Shown here one piece after another: positions 17,925 through 24,239 of a stretch of 32,476 bases of DNA. Within the stretch, counting starts at the first letter, position 1. Every line of letters starts with the position of its first letter. The notes under the pieces were generated by a model. That model searched no databases. It saw only the letters and a list, made by a program, of their open reading frames with translations, and was not told the DNA's origin. Source of the stretch: a virus; IMG/VR virus record IMGVR_UViG_3300036800_000053, positions 1-32,476 of that record, one strand, 5' to 3'. The translations under genes and the position numbers were made by a program.

Positions 17925-19013
17925 ATGACAGTATTATACAAGCCAAGAGCATTCGGAGGTGCGGTTCCATATGGAGCCACTACGTCACTTTCCTGCACGC
18001 TAGCAGGCTCGGGTACTCTTGCGCCTGTTTTGTCGGCTAATACGGCACTATCTGTATCTTTAGATGGAATAAGCCTACTATTAGGTATTGTATCGGCTAA
18101 TACCGCTCTCTCAACGTCATTAGATGGAATAGGCACACTAGCAGGGACCCTATCACTCAACACGGCTCTTTCATCCACTCTTTCAGGCATCGGGACTTTA
18201 GTAGGCACATTATCAGCTAATGCTGTATTAGCTGAAGAATTTGATGGAGTAGGGACACTTACTCCTGTACTCTCAGCATCGACGCCTTTATCTGCCACAT
18301 TAGCAGGTATAGGCACGCTAACAGGTACAACTTCACTTACTACGTCACTTTCAGTCACAGAAGCGGGAATAGGCACACTTAACGGCACGATATCGGCTAA
18401 TACAGCACTAATTAGCACATTTGCAGGCGTCGGGACGCTCAACGGCACGCTCTCTTCAAGCTCAAATGTCGCACTAGTCGGTACCATTGCAGGCGTCGGG
18501 ACGCTCAACGGCACGCTCTCAGCTAACACGGCGCTGGCTAGCACGCTAACAGGACAGGGAACGCTAACAGGCACTCTGACAGCCAATACACCGCTATCTA
18601 CTAGCCTTGTGGGTATAGGGACGCTTACAGGAGCAGTCATACTCAGTACAGCACTTGGCACAACGTTGGCTGGGATGGGCACGCTCAACCCTACACTCTC
18701 AGCAAATACGAGCCTTGCGCTCAACTTGGTAGGAACAGGCACGCTATCAGGCAGCATGAACGCATCGGCTCCCCTAGCTATTGTGCTCGCTGGAGTAGGG
18801 ACGCTCAACGGCACGCTCTCGATCAGGATTGCACTCTCGATCACGATGGCAGCATACGGTGTGCTTATTCCCAATCTCAGCGGGGCTGCAATCATCTTTC
18901 CAGATGCAAACGTTGTGGTGTACGCACGAGGTGGCAATGTAAAAGTCAATGCTAGAGATGGAAATGTAGAAGTACACGCTAGAGAAGGAAATGTTACAGT
19001 ACATGAGGTGTAA
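17925..19013 (+). CDS. Repeat protein, 15 x 20-residue units, tail adhesin candidate
   Basis: This 362-residue protein consists almost wholly of repeats. After a 21-residue leader (VLYKPRAFGGAVPYG) come 15 units of about 20 residues. The consensus is L-S-x-x-L-x-G-I-G-T-L-x-G-T-L-S-x-N-T-A; the eighth unit is two residues longer. The C-terminus switches to three 9-residue units of the form A-R-x-G-N-V-x-V-x. Regular Leu and Gly-Thr-Leu spacing suggests a beta-solenoid. Its place between tailspike and BppU-like genes suggests a fibre or adhesin. No known family was recognised. The long minus-strand frame here is a by-product of the repeats. Confidence 0.78.
   Translation: MTVLYKPRAFGGAVPYGATTSLSCTLAGSGTLAPVLSANTALSVSLDGISLLLGIVSANTALSTSLDGIGTLAGTLSLNTALSSTLSGIGTLVGTLSANAVLAEEFDGVGTLTPVLSASTPLSATLAGIGTLTGTTSLTTSLSVTEAGIGTLNGTISANTALISTFAGVGTLNGTLSSSSNVALVGTIAGVGTLNGTLSANTALASTLTGQGTLTGTLTANTPLSTSLVGIGTLTGAVILSTALGTTLAGMGTLNPTLSANTSLALNLVGTGTLSGSMNASAPLAIVLAGVGTLNGTLSIRIALSITMAAYGVLIPNLSGAAIIFPDANVVVYARGGNVKVNARDGNVEVHAREGNVTVHEV
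17988..18893 (+). repeat. Fifteen imperfect 60-bp tandem repeats
   Basis: Each unit codes for about 20 residues. The best-conserved DNA core is GGxACGCTxAAxGGCACG-like around the Gly-Thr-Leu codons; for example GTCGGGACGCTCAACGGCAC recurs exactly around 18427 and 18490. The neighbouring units near 18420-18540 are the most alike, suggesting recent duplication there. These are in-frame coding repeats, not spacer-type repeats. Confidence 0.9.
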
Positions 19014-19016
19014 GAT

Positions 19017-19376
19017 ATGACAACGATTATACCTATAAATGACTACTCACCTATATATCAGTTCGACACGGGAAATCCATTTGTTATCTATGTTGCACAA
19101 GCAAATGGATTTAAATCTATACTTGGTGCTACTATCACCATGCACATGCAGAATGTAGACAATCCTGCAACCATTCAGACGTGCAGTGGAACATGGACTA
19201 TCGATCCTTTGGACAATGGTAAAGCATCTTATGCATATCAAGCTTCTGATGTTGCTGTAGCGGGATCATGGTATATGTGGATCAATATAGCAATTTCAGG
19301 GCGCAACGTCCATGTAGACGACGGGAACGGGATGCCTATCGTGTTAGTTATCCTACCCTTACCAGTGGGGGTATAG
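19017..19376 (+). CDS. BppU-like baseplate/upper-fibre domain protein
   Basis: This 119-residue beta protein has the layout of BppU N-terminal domains. YQFDTGNPFVIYVAQANGFKSILGATITMHM is followed by GTWTIDPLDNGKASYAYQASDVAVAGSWYMWI, a conserved 'G-x-Y-x-Y...D...G-x-Y' block. In lactococcal and many other phages such domains dock receptor-binding proteins to the baseplate. Here it stands alone between the repeat protein and the endolysin. The family likeness is moderate, and its exact partner is unknown. Confidence 0.7.
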   Translation: MTTIIPINDYSPIYQFDTGNPFVIYVAQANGFKSILGATITMHMQNVDNPATIQTCSGTWTIDPLDNGKASYAYQASDVAVAGSWYMWINIAISGRNVHVDDGNGMPIVLVILPLPVGV

Positions 19377-19381
19377 GCTAG

Positions 19382-19410
19382 TTGAGTAGACGCACACGTT
19401 GGTATAGAAT
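19382..19410 (+). promoter_or_regulatory. Candidate lysis-cassette promoter
   Basis: TTGAGT (19382-19387) is followed after 17 bases by TAGAAT (19405-19410). This lies in the 56-base gap between the BppU-like gene and the endolysin, upstream of a near-perfect ribosome site (AAGGAGGTGA). It could let the lysis genes be transcribed separately from the long late operon. Matching is 4/6 and 5/6 to the sigma70 consensus, so chance is possible. Confidence 0.4.
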
Positions 19411-19432
19411 GACACACAATAAGGAGGTGACA

Positions 19433-20524
19433 ATGGTTGCGCAGTTCGTAGACGTTTCGCAGTTTCAACCGCAAAATCTCGATTGGCAGGCATACAAAGC
19501 TTGGTCAGCACAAGGTGACGGTATTAGCCGTGTTGCCATTCGATCAAGCTATGGAGTCGGGTATAAAGATGTCCATTTTGCTCAATATCGAGCAGGAGCA
19601 TTGTCAGCAGGAATTGATCAAATCATTTTCTATCACTACAGTTATCCAAGTTTGAATAGCCCGTCTAGCGAGGCTAATTCACAATTTAACATTGTTGGTA
19701 GTATTAGACCGCAAGATCTGCTCGTCCTGGATTTTGAGGAGAACGTACCACAAGCAACAGCAGAGTGGGCATATGAGTGGCTTGTGGTACAGGAAGCCAA
19801 TTACAGGAAGCTTCCATGCCTCTATGCCAGCACAGCTTACATTCGAGAGAGATTGCAGGATGTACGGCTCGCACAGTACCCGCTCTGGCTGGCCGACTGG
19901 CAATTTACGCCAGACGAGAGGCCACCTGTACCAAAGCCTTGGATAACATATGAGTGCGTGCAGTATACAGATCGCGCTACAAACGTCCCTGGAATTCCAG
20001 GAGTAGTTGACTGCAATATCTACCTAGGGGCAAGCATACCACCACCACAGGAGGACATACCCGTGTCAATTGATTTAACAAACGCTACTGTTGCATCACA
20101 CTTTACCGGAGATGCTAACCAGTGGACATGCAAAGATACGAAATTCACTCTGCATGGTGAAATCTTGGCTTTCTATCAATCCTTTGGAGGTAACGCGCTA
20201 TGCGGGCTTACCCATCTCGGATTGCCTTTATCGGCAGAAACGCCCATTCTCAGCAAGCCGGGGAGTGTTTATCAGCGTTTTGAACGTGGTGTGCTTGCAT
20301 TCGATCCCAACAAATTAACCGACAATCCGCCAGGATCAGGCCGTGTCTACTTGCTCCATATCGATAGCGGCCTAGGCCAAGACCCTCGAGTCGCCATTCT
20401 ACAGGCACAGGTAGACAATCTCAAAAATCTGCCAGTGGTAGCCAATTTAGAACAAATTACCACTATTGGTCAACGTATTCGTGATGACGTAGACCTTGTT
20501 GTAAAGCTCGCTACCGTCAATTAG
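19433..20524 (+). CDS. Endolysin: GH25 muramidase with C-terminal wall-binding region
   Basis: The ATG at 19433 follows AAGGAGGTGACA and is preferred over an upstream in-frame TTG at 19382 whose codons overlap promoter-like DNA. The 363-residue protein begins with the GH25 motif FVDVSQFQP (Asp7). LLVLDFEEN (Asp100, Glu102) provides the acidic catalytic pair, and PLWLADW follows. Residues ~1-205 form the muramidase domain, which cuts the MurNAc-GlcNAc bond of peptidoglycan. Residues ~215-330 contain an LGFP-like pattern (LTHLGLPLSAETPI ... YQRFERGVLAFDP) likely to bind cell wall. It heads the lysis cassette. Confidence 0.9.
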   Translation: MVAQFVDVSQFQPQNLDWQAYKAWSAQGDGISRVAIRSSYGVGYKDVHFAQYRAGALSAGIDQIIFYHYSYPSLNSPSSEANSQFNIVGSIRPQDLLVLDFEENVPQATAEWAYEWLVVQEANYRKLPCLYASTAYIRERLQDVRLAQYPLWLADWQFTPDERPPVPKPWITYECVQYTDRATNVPGIPGVVDCNIYLGASIPPPQEDIPVSIDLTNATVASHFTGDANQWTCKDTKFTLHGEILAFYQSFGGNALCGLTHLGLPLSAETPILSKPGSVYQRFERGVLAFDPNKLTDNPPGSGRVYLLHIDSGLGQDPRVAILQAQVDNLKNLPVVANLEQITTIGQRIRDDVDLVVKLATVN

Positions 20525-20531
20525 GGTTTGT

Positions 20532-20822
20532 ATGACAGATCAGTATGGAAGAGATCCGCGTGTGGACAAACATGAACAGATCCTTGATAAGCTTGTAGAG
20601 CAGCAAATAAGGATAGAAGAAATGCTCAAAGTGCAAATCCGTCGTGCTGACATTCAAGAAGAGGCATTAAAGAAGAAAAGCGAGAATGATGCGACAAAGG
20701 AGGTTGAACTAGCAAAAACGCTCGCAACCATCGGGCAGTCTATGACCATTCTCAAATGGGTAGCAGGCGTCATAGGCGGTACTCTGCTCTTAAATGTCGC
20801 TCAGCATTTTATGCCAAAGTAA
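20532..20822 (+). CDS. XhlA-like membrane-associated lysis protein
   Basis: This 96-residue protein has a charged coiled-coil N-terminus (KHEQILDKLVEQQIRIEEML) and one C-terminal membrane segment (ILKWVAGVIGGTLLLNVAQHF). That is the layout of hemolysin XhlA-type proteins, which act with holins in Bacillus-type phages. It lies 7 bases after the endolysin and shortly before two more membrane proteins. Its role in lysis is inferred from structure and context. Confidence 0.75.
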   Translation: MTDQYGRDPRVDKHEQILDKLVEQQIRIEEMLKVQIRRADIQEEALKKKSENDATKEVELAKTLATIGQSMTILKWVAGVIGGTLLLNVAQHFMPK

Positions 20823-20832
20823 GGAGGTAAGC

Positions 20833-21141
20833 GTGCTTACGCTTTCCATTGTTGATATTATCCCTATCATTTTCTGCTTGTTTGGTATTGCTTTACCGCA
20901 ATTCTATACCAACACAAAATACAAGGCTGCTGTGATTGTTATATGTATGTTCCTTGTATCATTCGTTGGTGCGTGGATCATGCTTGTAGCATTCAAGCAA
21001 GCATTCAGCATGATGTTCGCACGCCTATTCTCTCTCATAGGCATTTCACACGTTGTTTTTAGTACAGCTCAATCAAGTATGTATTGGAAGATTGTACTTG
21101 AAAGAGTTGGTTTTTACAAGAAAGAGGAAGAAACCACATGA
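20833..21141 (+). CDS. Small membrane protein in lysis cassette, putative holin
   Basis: The start is a GTG at 20833, 5 bases after AAGGAGG; an in-frame ATG at 20794 lies inside the preceding gene without a ribosome site. The 102-residue product has three hydrophobic stretches (IVDIIPIIFCLFGIALPQF, AAVIVICMFLVSFVGAWIML and a weaker FSLIGISHVVFS). It ends in a charged tail (KKEEETT), the usual holin topology. No family was recognised. It overlaps the next gene by 4 bases (ATGA). It could be a holin, antiholin or pinholin-type partner of the LL-H-like protein. Confidence 0.7.
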   Translation: MLTLSIVDIIPIIFCLFGIALPQFYTNTKYKAAVIVICMFLVSFVGAWIMLVAFKQAFSMMFARLFSLIGISHVVFSTAQSSMYWKIVLERVGFYKKEEETT

Positions 21142-21545
21142 ACGCACTTATCGTACAACTTGCGCCACAAATCGCGATCATCGTCGTTGCAATCGTGGGC
21201 TACATTTTCCACATTGTCGTCTTGCACATTCCTGCTCAGCAGAGAACGTACATCAGCCAGTGGGCAGACGTAGCAGTGGCGGAGGCTGAGCAATTTGGAG
21301 CAAACAAAACGGATGCTGAGAAAAAGCAGATGGCTATGAACACGATCACAGGCTTTTTCAAGGCGTTTAACCTGCCACTTCCACCGAGCGACGTGCTCAG
21401 CTCGTTCATAGAGGCTGCTGTCAACGCTCTGGACAAAGCCACACCTGTTACTGTAGTGCCTGCTCCCATGGCTCAATCTGTTGATCCAAACATGGCTATT
21501 AGGCCATTAGGCATGCCAGCAACACAATCAGGTGGCAATTCATGA
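21138..21545 (+). CDS. Holin, LL-H type
   Basis: This 135-residue protein has one N-terminal membrane segment (QIAIIVVAIVGYIFHIVVLHI). A soluble helical part follows, with the LL-H holin pattern AVAEAEQFGANKTDAEKKQMAMNTITGFFKAFNLPLP and LSSFIEAAVNAL. The C-terminal ~35 residues are Pro/Met-rich and probably disordered. The ATGA overlap at both ends shows translational coupling. LL-H-type holins make the membrane lesions that release endolysin. Confidence 0.85.
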   Translation: MNALIVQLAPQIAIIVVAIVGYIFHIVVLHIPAQQRTYISQWADVAVAEAEQFGANKTDAEKKQMAMNTITGFFKAFNLPLPPSDVLSSFIEAAVNALDKATPVTVVPAPMAQSVDPNMAIRPLGMPATQSGGNS

Positions 21546-21892
21546 GCCTTCAGCAGGATCAGCAAGACATAGCCGATGCTGAAGCCGCTCTTGTGGCGCT
21601 AGGGCCTCTCAACGCATCAAATTTTGATCAAGCGCTCGTGCAACTGGCAAAGAGACGGGCTGCTCAGCTCGATATCCAGAAATATCAAAATGAGCAGTTC
21701 AGGCCAGACGCATTCAACTTGATCAATCAAATTCAGTCGGCTATTGCGAGCAGTGACAAGGTAAGCGTCATTTCACTCTTCTTGCGCAAGTTTGCAGAGT
21801 ATAGCGCAACACAGACGCAAGCACTAGAGCCGACACATCCTACTGTCAAATCGATAGTAGACGCTATGCCACCAATGGGAGGTAGTTCTTGA
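21542..21892 (+). CDS. Small helical protein of lysis cassette
   Basis: This 116-residue soluble, Ala/Gln-rich helical protein has no membrane segment or signal. It begins with a likely coiled coil (DQQDIADAEAALVAL, VQLAKRRAAQLDIQKYQ) and ends in VKSIVDAMPPMGGSS. It is coupled to the holin upstream (ATGA) and overlaps the next TTG start by 4 bases. Function is unknown. Position suggests a lysis accessory or a minor virion protein expressed with the cassette. Confidence 0.65.
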   Translation: MSLQQDQQDIADAEAALVALGPLNASNFDQALVQLAKRRAAQLDIQKYQNEQFRPDAFNLINQIQSAIASSDKVSVISLFLRKFAEYSATQTQALEPTHPTVKSIVDAMPPMGGSS

Positions 21893-22614
21893 GATTAGGA
21901 AAACTTGAACCAAAACACGACCCACGTACCTTACATTTAGCTAACTACTTAAATACAGGTCAATTGCCTAAGATCCCCACTCAGCAAGATTGGAGTGGGA
22001 AAGTACGCAATTGGGGGATGATGGGTAACGATACGCTAGGTGACTGCACGATAGCCGCTGCAGGCCATCTGATTGAAGGATGGTCGGCTAATGCCAGCAC
22101 TGAGCTTGTGCCTACTGATAGCGCTATCATCACAGCCTACTCTGCTGTGAGCGGCTATGATCCCGCGACCGGAGCCAACGACAATGGAGCATACGAACTC
22201 GACGTGCTGAACTACTGGAGAAAGCAGGGAATAGCAGGAGATAGGATCTATGCCTATGTGTCCTGTGAGCCACGAAATCACGCCCATGTGAAGGCAGGCG
22301 TGTATTTGTTTGGTGGCGTCTATATCGGCCTTGCCTTGCCTCTCTCAGCGCAAAATCAGGCCATTTGGTCAGTGGTCGGAGGACCGAACTCGCGAGCAGG
22401 ATCATGGGGAGGACACGCCGTACCCGTCGTATCCTATGACGCTCACTTTTTGACTGTAGTGACCTGGGGACAGCTTTTGAAGATGACATGGGGATTTTGG
22501 GATAAGTATTGTGATGAGTCTTATGCTATATTGTCGCAAGATTTCATCAACGGAGGAAAAGCACCTAATGCGATAGATTGGGCGTCATTGCAGAAGGATT
22601 TGAGCAGTATATAA
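21889..22614 (+). CDS. Papain-like cysteine peptidase-fold protein
   Basis: This 241-residue protein starts at TTG 6 bases after GGAGG. It has the papain-like layout: LGDCTIAAAGHLIEGW (Cys53, the expected nucleophile at a helix start), GSWGGHAVPVVSYD (His176), then VVTWGQLLKMTWGFWDKY. The last part sits where papains have Asn-Ser-Trp-Gly; here the third catalytic position is Thr or Val instead of Asn. DESYA near residues 209-213 fits the family's end. It may cut cell-wall peptides together with the muramidase, or be a non-catalytic relative. It is the last late gene, directly before the operon's hairpin. Confidence 0.7.
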   Translation: MRLGKLEPKHDPRTLHLANYLNTGQLPKIPTQQDWSGKVRNWGMMGNDTLGDCTIAAAGHLIEGWSANASTELVPTDSAIITAYSAVSGYDPATGANDNGAYELDVLNYWRKQGIAGDRIYAYVSCEPRNHAHVKAGVYLFGGVYIGLALPLSAQNQAIWSVVGGPNSRAGSWGGHAVPVVSYDAHFLTVVTWGQLLKMTWGFWDKYCDESYAILSQDFINGGKAPNAIDWASLQKDLSSI

Positions 22615-22640
22615 GCTTGTATAACTTTTTGAGCAACAAA

Positions 22641-22667
22641 GAGAGAGGGATTGAACGTCCCTCTCTC
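22641..22667. terminator. Bidirectional terminator between converging genes
   Basis: A perfect 10-bp stem (GAGAGAGGGA / TCCCTCTCTC) with loop TTGAACG lies between the end of the plus-strand late operon (22614) and the end of the minus-strand gene (22670). Downstream T-richness is modest in both directions (AGTTATTTC on plus, TTTGTTG on minus), so it probably serves both strands. Confidence 0.82.
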
Positions 22668-22669
22668 AG

Positions 22670-22933
22670 TTATTTCTCTCCCAGCAGCTCTTGCCTCAAT
22701 ATGATGCGAGCTGCTTCAGCTACTTTATAAGCAAAAGTTGTCTTATTATCTTCCATCCAATCTTTTATCTCACGTGCAACCTGAGCATCTGGTGTTGCCA
22801 TGTGAAGATCAACTTCCGTGCTTGCCTGTACACGTGCAGAGGTTCGATTGATGTAATTCTCAATCATGATGCGCCTTCTATCGTTCTCTATCTCTTGCGC
22901 AACATGATCTACGATATCGTGTATGTTATCCAT
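22670..22933 (-). CDS. Small helical hypothetical protein
   Basis: The start at 22933 is supported by AAGGGAG 5 bases upstream; an in-frame ATG at 22990 has no such site. The 87-residue, highly charged, mostly helical protein (VAQEIENDRRRIMIENYINR, REIKDWMEDNKTTFAYKVAEAARIILRQELL) has no membrane segment or cysteine. A TATACT -10-like box at 22984-22979 on the minus strand lies 46 bases upstream. The expected -35 position falls inside the inserted inverted-repeat element. Function is unrecognised. Confidence 0.7.
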   Translation of the reverse strand: MDNIHDIVDHVAQEIENDRRRIMIENYINRTSARVQASTEVDLHMATPDAQVAREIKDWMEDNKTTFAYKVAEAARIILRQELLGEK

Positions 22934-22993
22934 TATTCTCCCTTGCTTTCTTCTCAACAGATTGATAATTGCAGCACAAGTATAGCACAAAGA

Positions 22994-23262
22994 GAGGTAC
23001 CCCTAAGATCCGTGCAATTTTGTGCAGTAAAGCAATTTGTTATATTGGTGAGCTTAGCAGATATCCCAAGAAGTCTCTGGGCAAAGTTTGTGCCCTTGAC
23101 AGCACGCACGAAAAGTATGCTAAAACAGTCTAATGCACTGCAACTAATGGGATTTGGCCGCAATCTCTATCAGCAGATCGACATCTTTTTGACCAGAAAG
23201 TTGGCATTTTTAGAACAAACGTGCGCTAATGCACATTTTTACAAGGATCTTAGGGGTACCTC
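22994..23262. mobile_element. 269-bp miniature inverted-repeat element, Tn3-type features
   Basis: The ends are perfect 18-bp inverted repeats starting GAGGTACCCCTAAGATCC (22994-23011, and reversed at 23245-23262). Similarity continues inward: 32 of the first 40 bases match between the two ends. AAAGA directly flanks both ends (22989-22993 and 23263-23267), a 5-bp target duplication. A ~38-40-bp terminal repeat beginning G-x-GGTACC, an inner GTGCA-TTA block and a 5-bp duplication are features of Tn3-family elements and their transposase-less derivatives (TIMEs). The inside carries no credible gene. It sits in the divergent promoter region between the minus gene at 22670 and the plus gene at 23359. 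Confidence 0.8.
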
Positions 23263-23285
23263 AAAGAGGGCTCTACAAAAAGGCA

Positions 23286-23314
23286 TTGATACGCATGAGT
23301 TCATCAGCTATACT
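23286..23314 (+). promoter_or_regulatory. Promoter of second holin-like gene
   Basis: TTGATA (23286-23291), 17 bases, TATACT (23309-23314); five of six bases match consensus in each box. It lies 45 bases upstream of the ATG at 23359 and just outside the inverted-repeat element. The same decamer core TATACTTGTG occurs on the minus strand at 22984-22975, ahead of the opposing gene. Confidence 0.65.
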
Positions 23315-23358
23315 TGTGGTAGATATATTTACTATACATGAGCTTGTCAGGAGGAGAC

Positions 23359-23784
23359 ATGGACAATCCGCTTATTTTGCCGTCAATTGTCATTGGTTTA
23401 TCGTATATTGTCCTAGGTGTGTTGTTATTCTTTTGTGCTAAAATGTTTCTCGCATCCTCAGAACGCAAGCTGAACATTCTCAAGACAAGTACGTCTATTG
23501 CAGCTATCTCTGTTGATCAGAGGTATCCTCAAGAGCATCCTGAGCAGAGGAAAAAGAGGATTGCTATTCTGACGGTGGCTATCCTGAAAGAGCTGAATCA
23601 CCCCGTAGAGGAGCACTTCACTATAGATGCACTCATAGACTCATCTATACGCAACATTGACACTGAGGCGAGTCTTGTGGCAATTCGGATGAGTGAGATG
23701 CCAACGGATGAGATGAGGCTGCAGAACACGCCTGTGTTGGGCATGAGGCAAAGATCGAAGAGTGGCATGAGAAGCTTGCATTAG
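23359..23784 (+). CDS. Second LL-H-type holin-like protein
   Basis: The ATG at 23359 follows AGGAGG with 4-base spacing and is preferred over an in-frame ATG at 23338. The 141-residue product has one N-terminal membrane segment (LPSIVIGLSYIVLGVLLFFCA). Its soluble part recalls the LL-H holin at 21138: 'EQRKKRIAILTVAILKELNHPVE' against 'AEKKQMAMNTITGFFKAFNLPLP', then IDALIDSSIRNID against LSSFIEAAVNAL. The C-terminal 40 residues are Met/Arg-rich. It is the only plus-strand gene to the right of the late operon and has its own promoter. Holin, antiholin or superinfection-type membrane role is inferred. Confidence 0.65.
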   Translation: MDNPLILPSIVIGLSYIVLGVLLFFCAKMFLASSERKLNILKTSTSIAAISVDQRYPQEHPEQRKKRIAILTVAILKELNHPVEEHFTIDALIDSSIRNIDTEASLVAIRMSEMPTDEMRLQNTPVLGMRQRSKSGMRSLH

Positions 23785-23810
23785 GATTGAGCCAGTTGAG
23801 AGCATGAAAA

Positions 23811-23836
23811 AACCGGCTCCGTGGTGGAAGCCGGTT
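23811..23836. terminator. Terminator between converging genes
   Basis: Stem AACCGGCT / AGCCGGTT (8 bp) with a 10-base loop. Read on the minus strand it is followed by TTTTTT, an excellent intrinsic terminator for the leftward operon ending at 23864. On the plus strand the tail (TTGATTGTTG) is weaker but may stop transcription of the gene ending at 23784. Confidence 0.85.
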
Positions 23837-23863
23837 GATTGTTGTGTGTGGTGGTGGCGTGGG

Positions 23864-24118
23864 CTACGGAGCCCGCTCGCTCACCTTGTCGCTGGTATAG
23901 AACATCCCATGCTTATTTTGGGGATGCTCCGATCCTGTGCGGACGTAACGTTCTTCCCCATTGACAGTCGCTACCCCCTGATAATATTCCGGGTAGGTGC
24001 GATATTCATCATTCGTGATATGATGAATATCACGAACCGCTAATATCTGCGTTCCGTTTGCGGTTCCCACTTGTCGGAAACCGCTATCTTCAACTGCTCT
24101 CTCAATTCGTTTTGCCAT
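23864..24118 (-). CDS. Hypothetical small protein, last gene of leftward operon
   Basis: This 84-residue protein is supported by a GAAAGGACGAAAG leader before the ATG. The first half reads IERAVEDSGFRQVGTANGTQILAVRDI, the rest HHITNDEYRTYPEYYQGVATVNGEERYVRTGSEHP-like beta/turn sequence. No cysteines or membrane segments occur. A 5-bp hairpin (GGGCT / AGCCC) covers its stop codon, and the strong terminator at 23811-23836 follows. It is preceded by a 121-base gap with direct and inverted repeats (24139-24234). Function unknown. Confidence 0.65.
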   Translation of the reverse strand: MAKRIERAVEDSGFRQVGTANGTQILAVRDIHHITNDEYRTYPEYYQGVATVNGEERYVRTGSEHPQNKHGMFYTSDKVSERAP

Positions 24119-24138
24119 CTTTCGTCCTTTCTCGACTA

Positions 24139-24234
24139 GAGGACCGAGGCCCTCATGCTATACCAACTCTTCACAGTCCACACATTGAGCTGTGAAGCTT
24201 GAGGACTCGGGCGCGCATGGCTCGAGGTCCTCAT
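24139..24234. repeat. Repeat-rich leader with competing hairpins
   Basis: The gap between two minus-strand genes holds a perfect 8-bp inverted repeat (CTTCACAG 24169-24176 / CTGTGAAG 24190-24197). There is also an imperfect direct repeat, GAGGCCCTCAT (24146-24156) and GAGGTCCTCAT (24224-24234). Two different left arms (AGGACCGAGG at 24140 and GAGGACTCG at 24201) could each pair with the single right arm CGAGGTCCTC (24223-24232). On the minus strand it would be a leader of the gene starting at 24118. An in-frame 32-codon reading frame also crosses it but lacks a ribosome site. Confidence 0.5.
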
Positions 24235-24239
24235 TACAA

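Noticed and set aside
17988-18893. Regular repeats that might be a CRISPR array
   Set aside because: The units are contiguous, in frame and diverged, without unique spacers; they encode a repeat protein. No CRISPR array was seen anywhere in the window.
17858-18949. Long minus-strand reading frame (363 codons) opposite the repeat protein
   Set aside because: It is created by the 60-bp repeats on the plus strand, has no ribosome site, and its product is only a mirror repeat. The plus-strand gene fits operon order and spacing.
22954-23163. 69-codon minus-strand frame inside the inverted-repeat element
   Set aside because: It has no ribosome site, runs through the element's left terminal repeat, and shows no domain.
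22691-23341. 216-codon plus-strand frame across the minus gene and the inverted-repeat element
   Set aside because: It has no ribosome site, crosses both ends of the element, and has an unprotein-like composition. The minus-strand gene at 22670-22933 has a good start.
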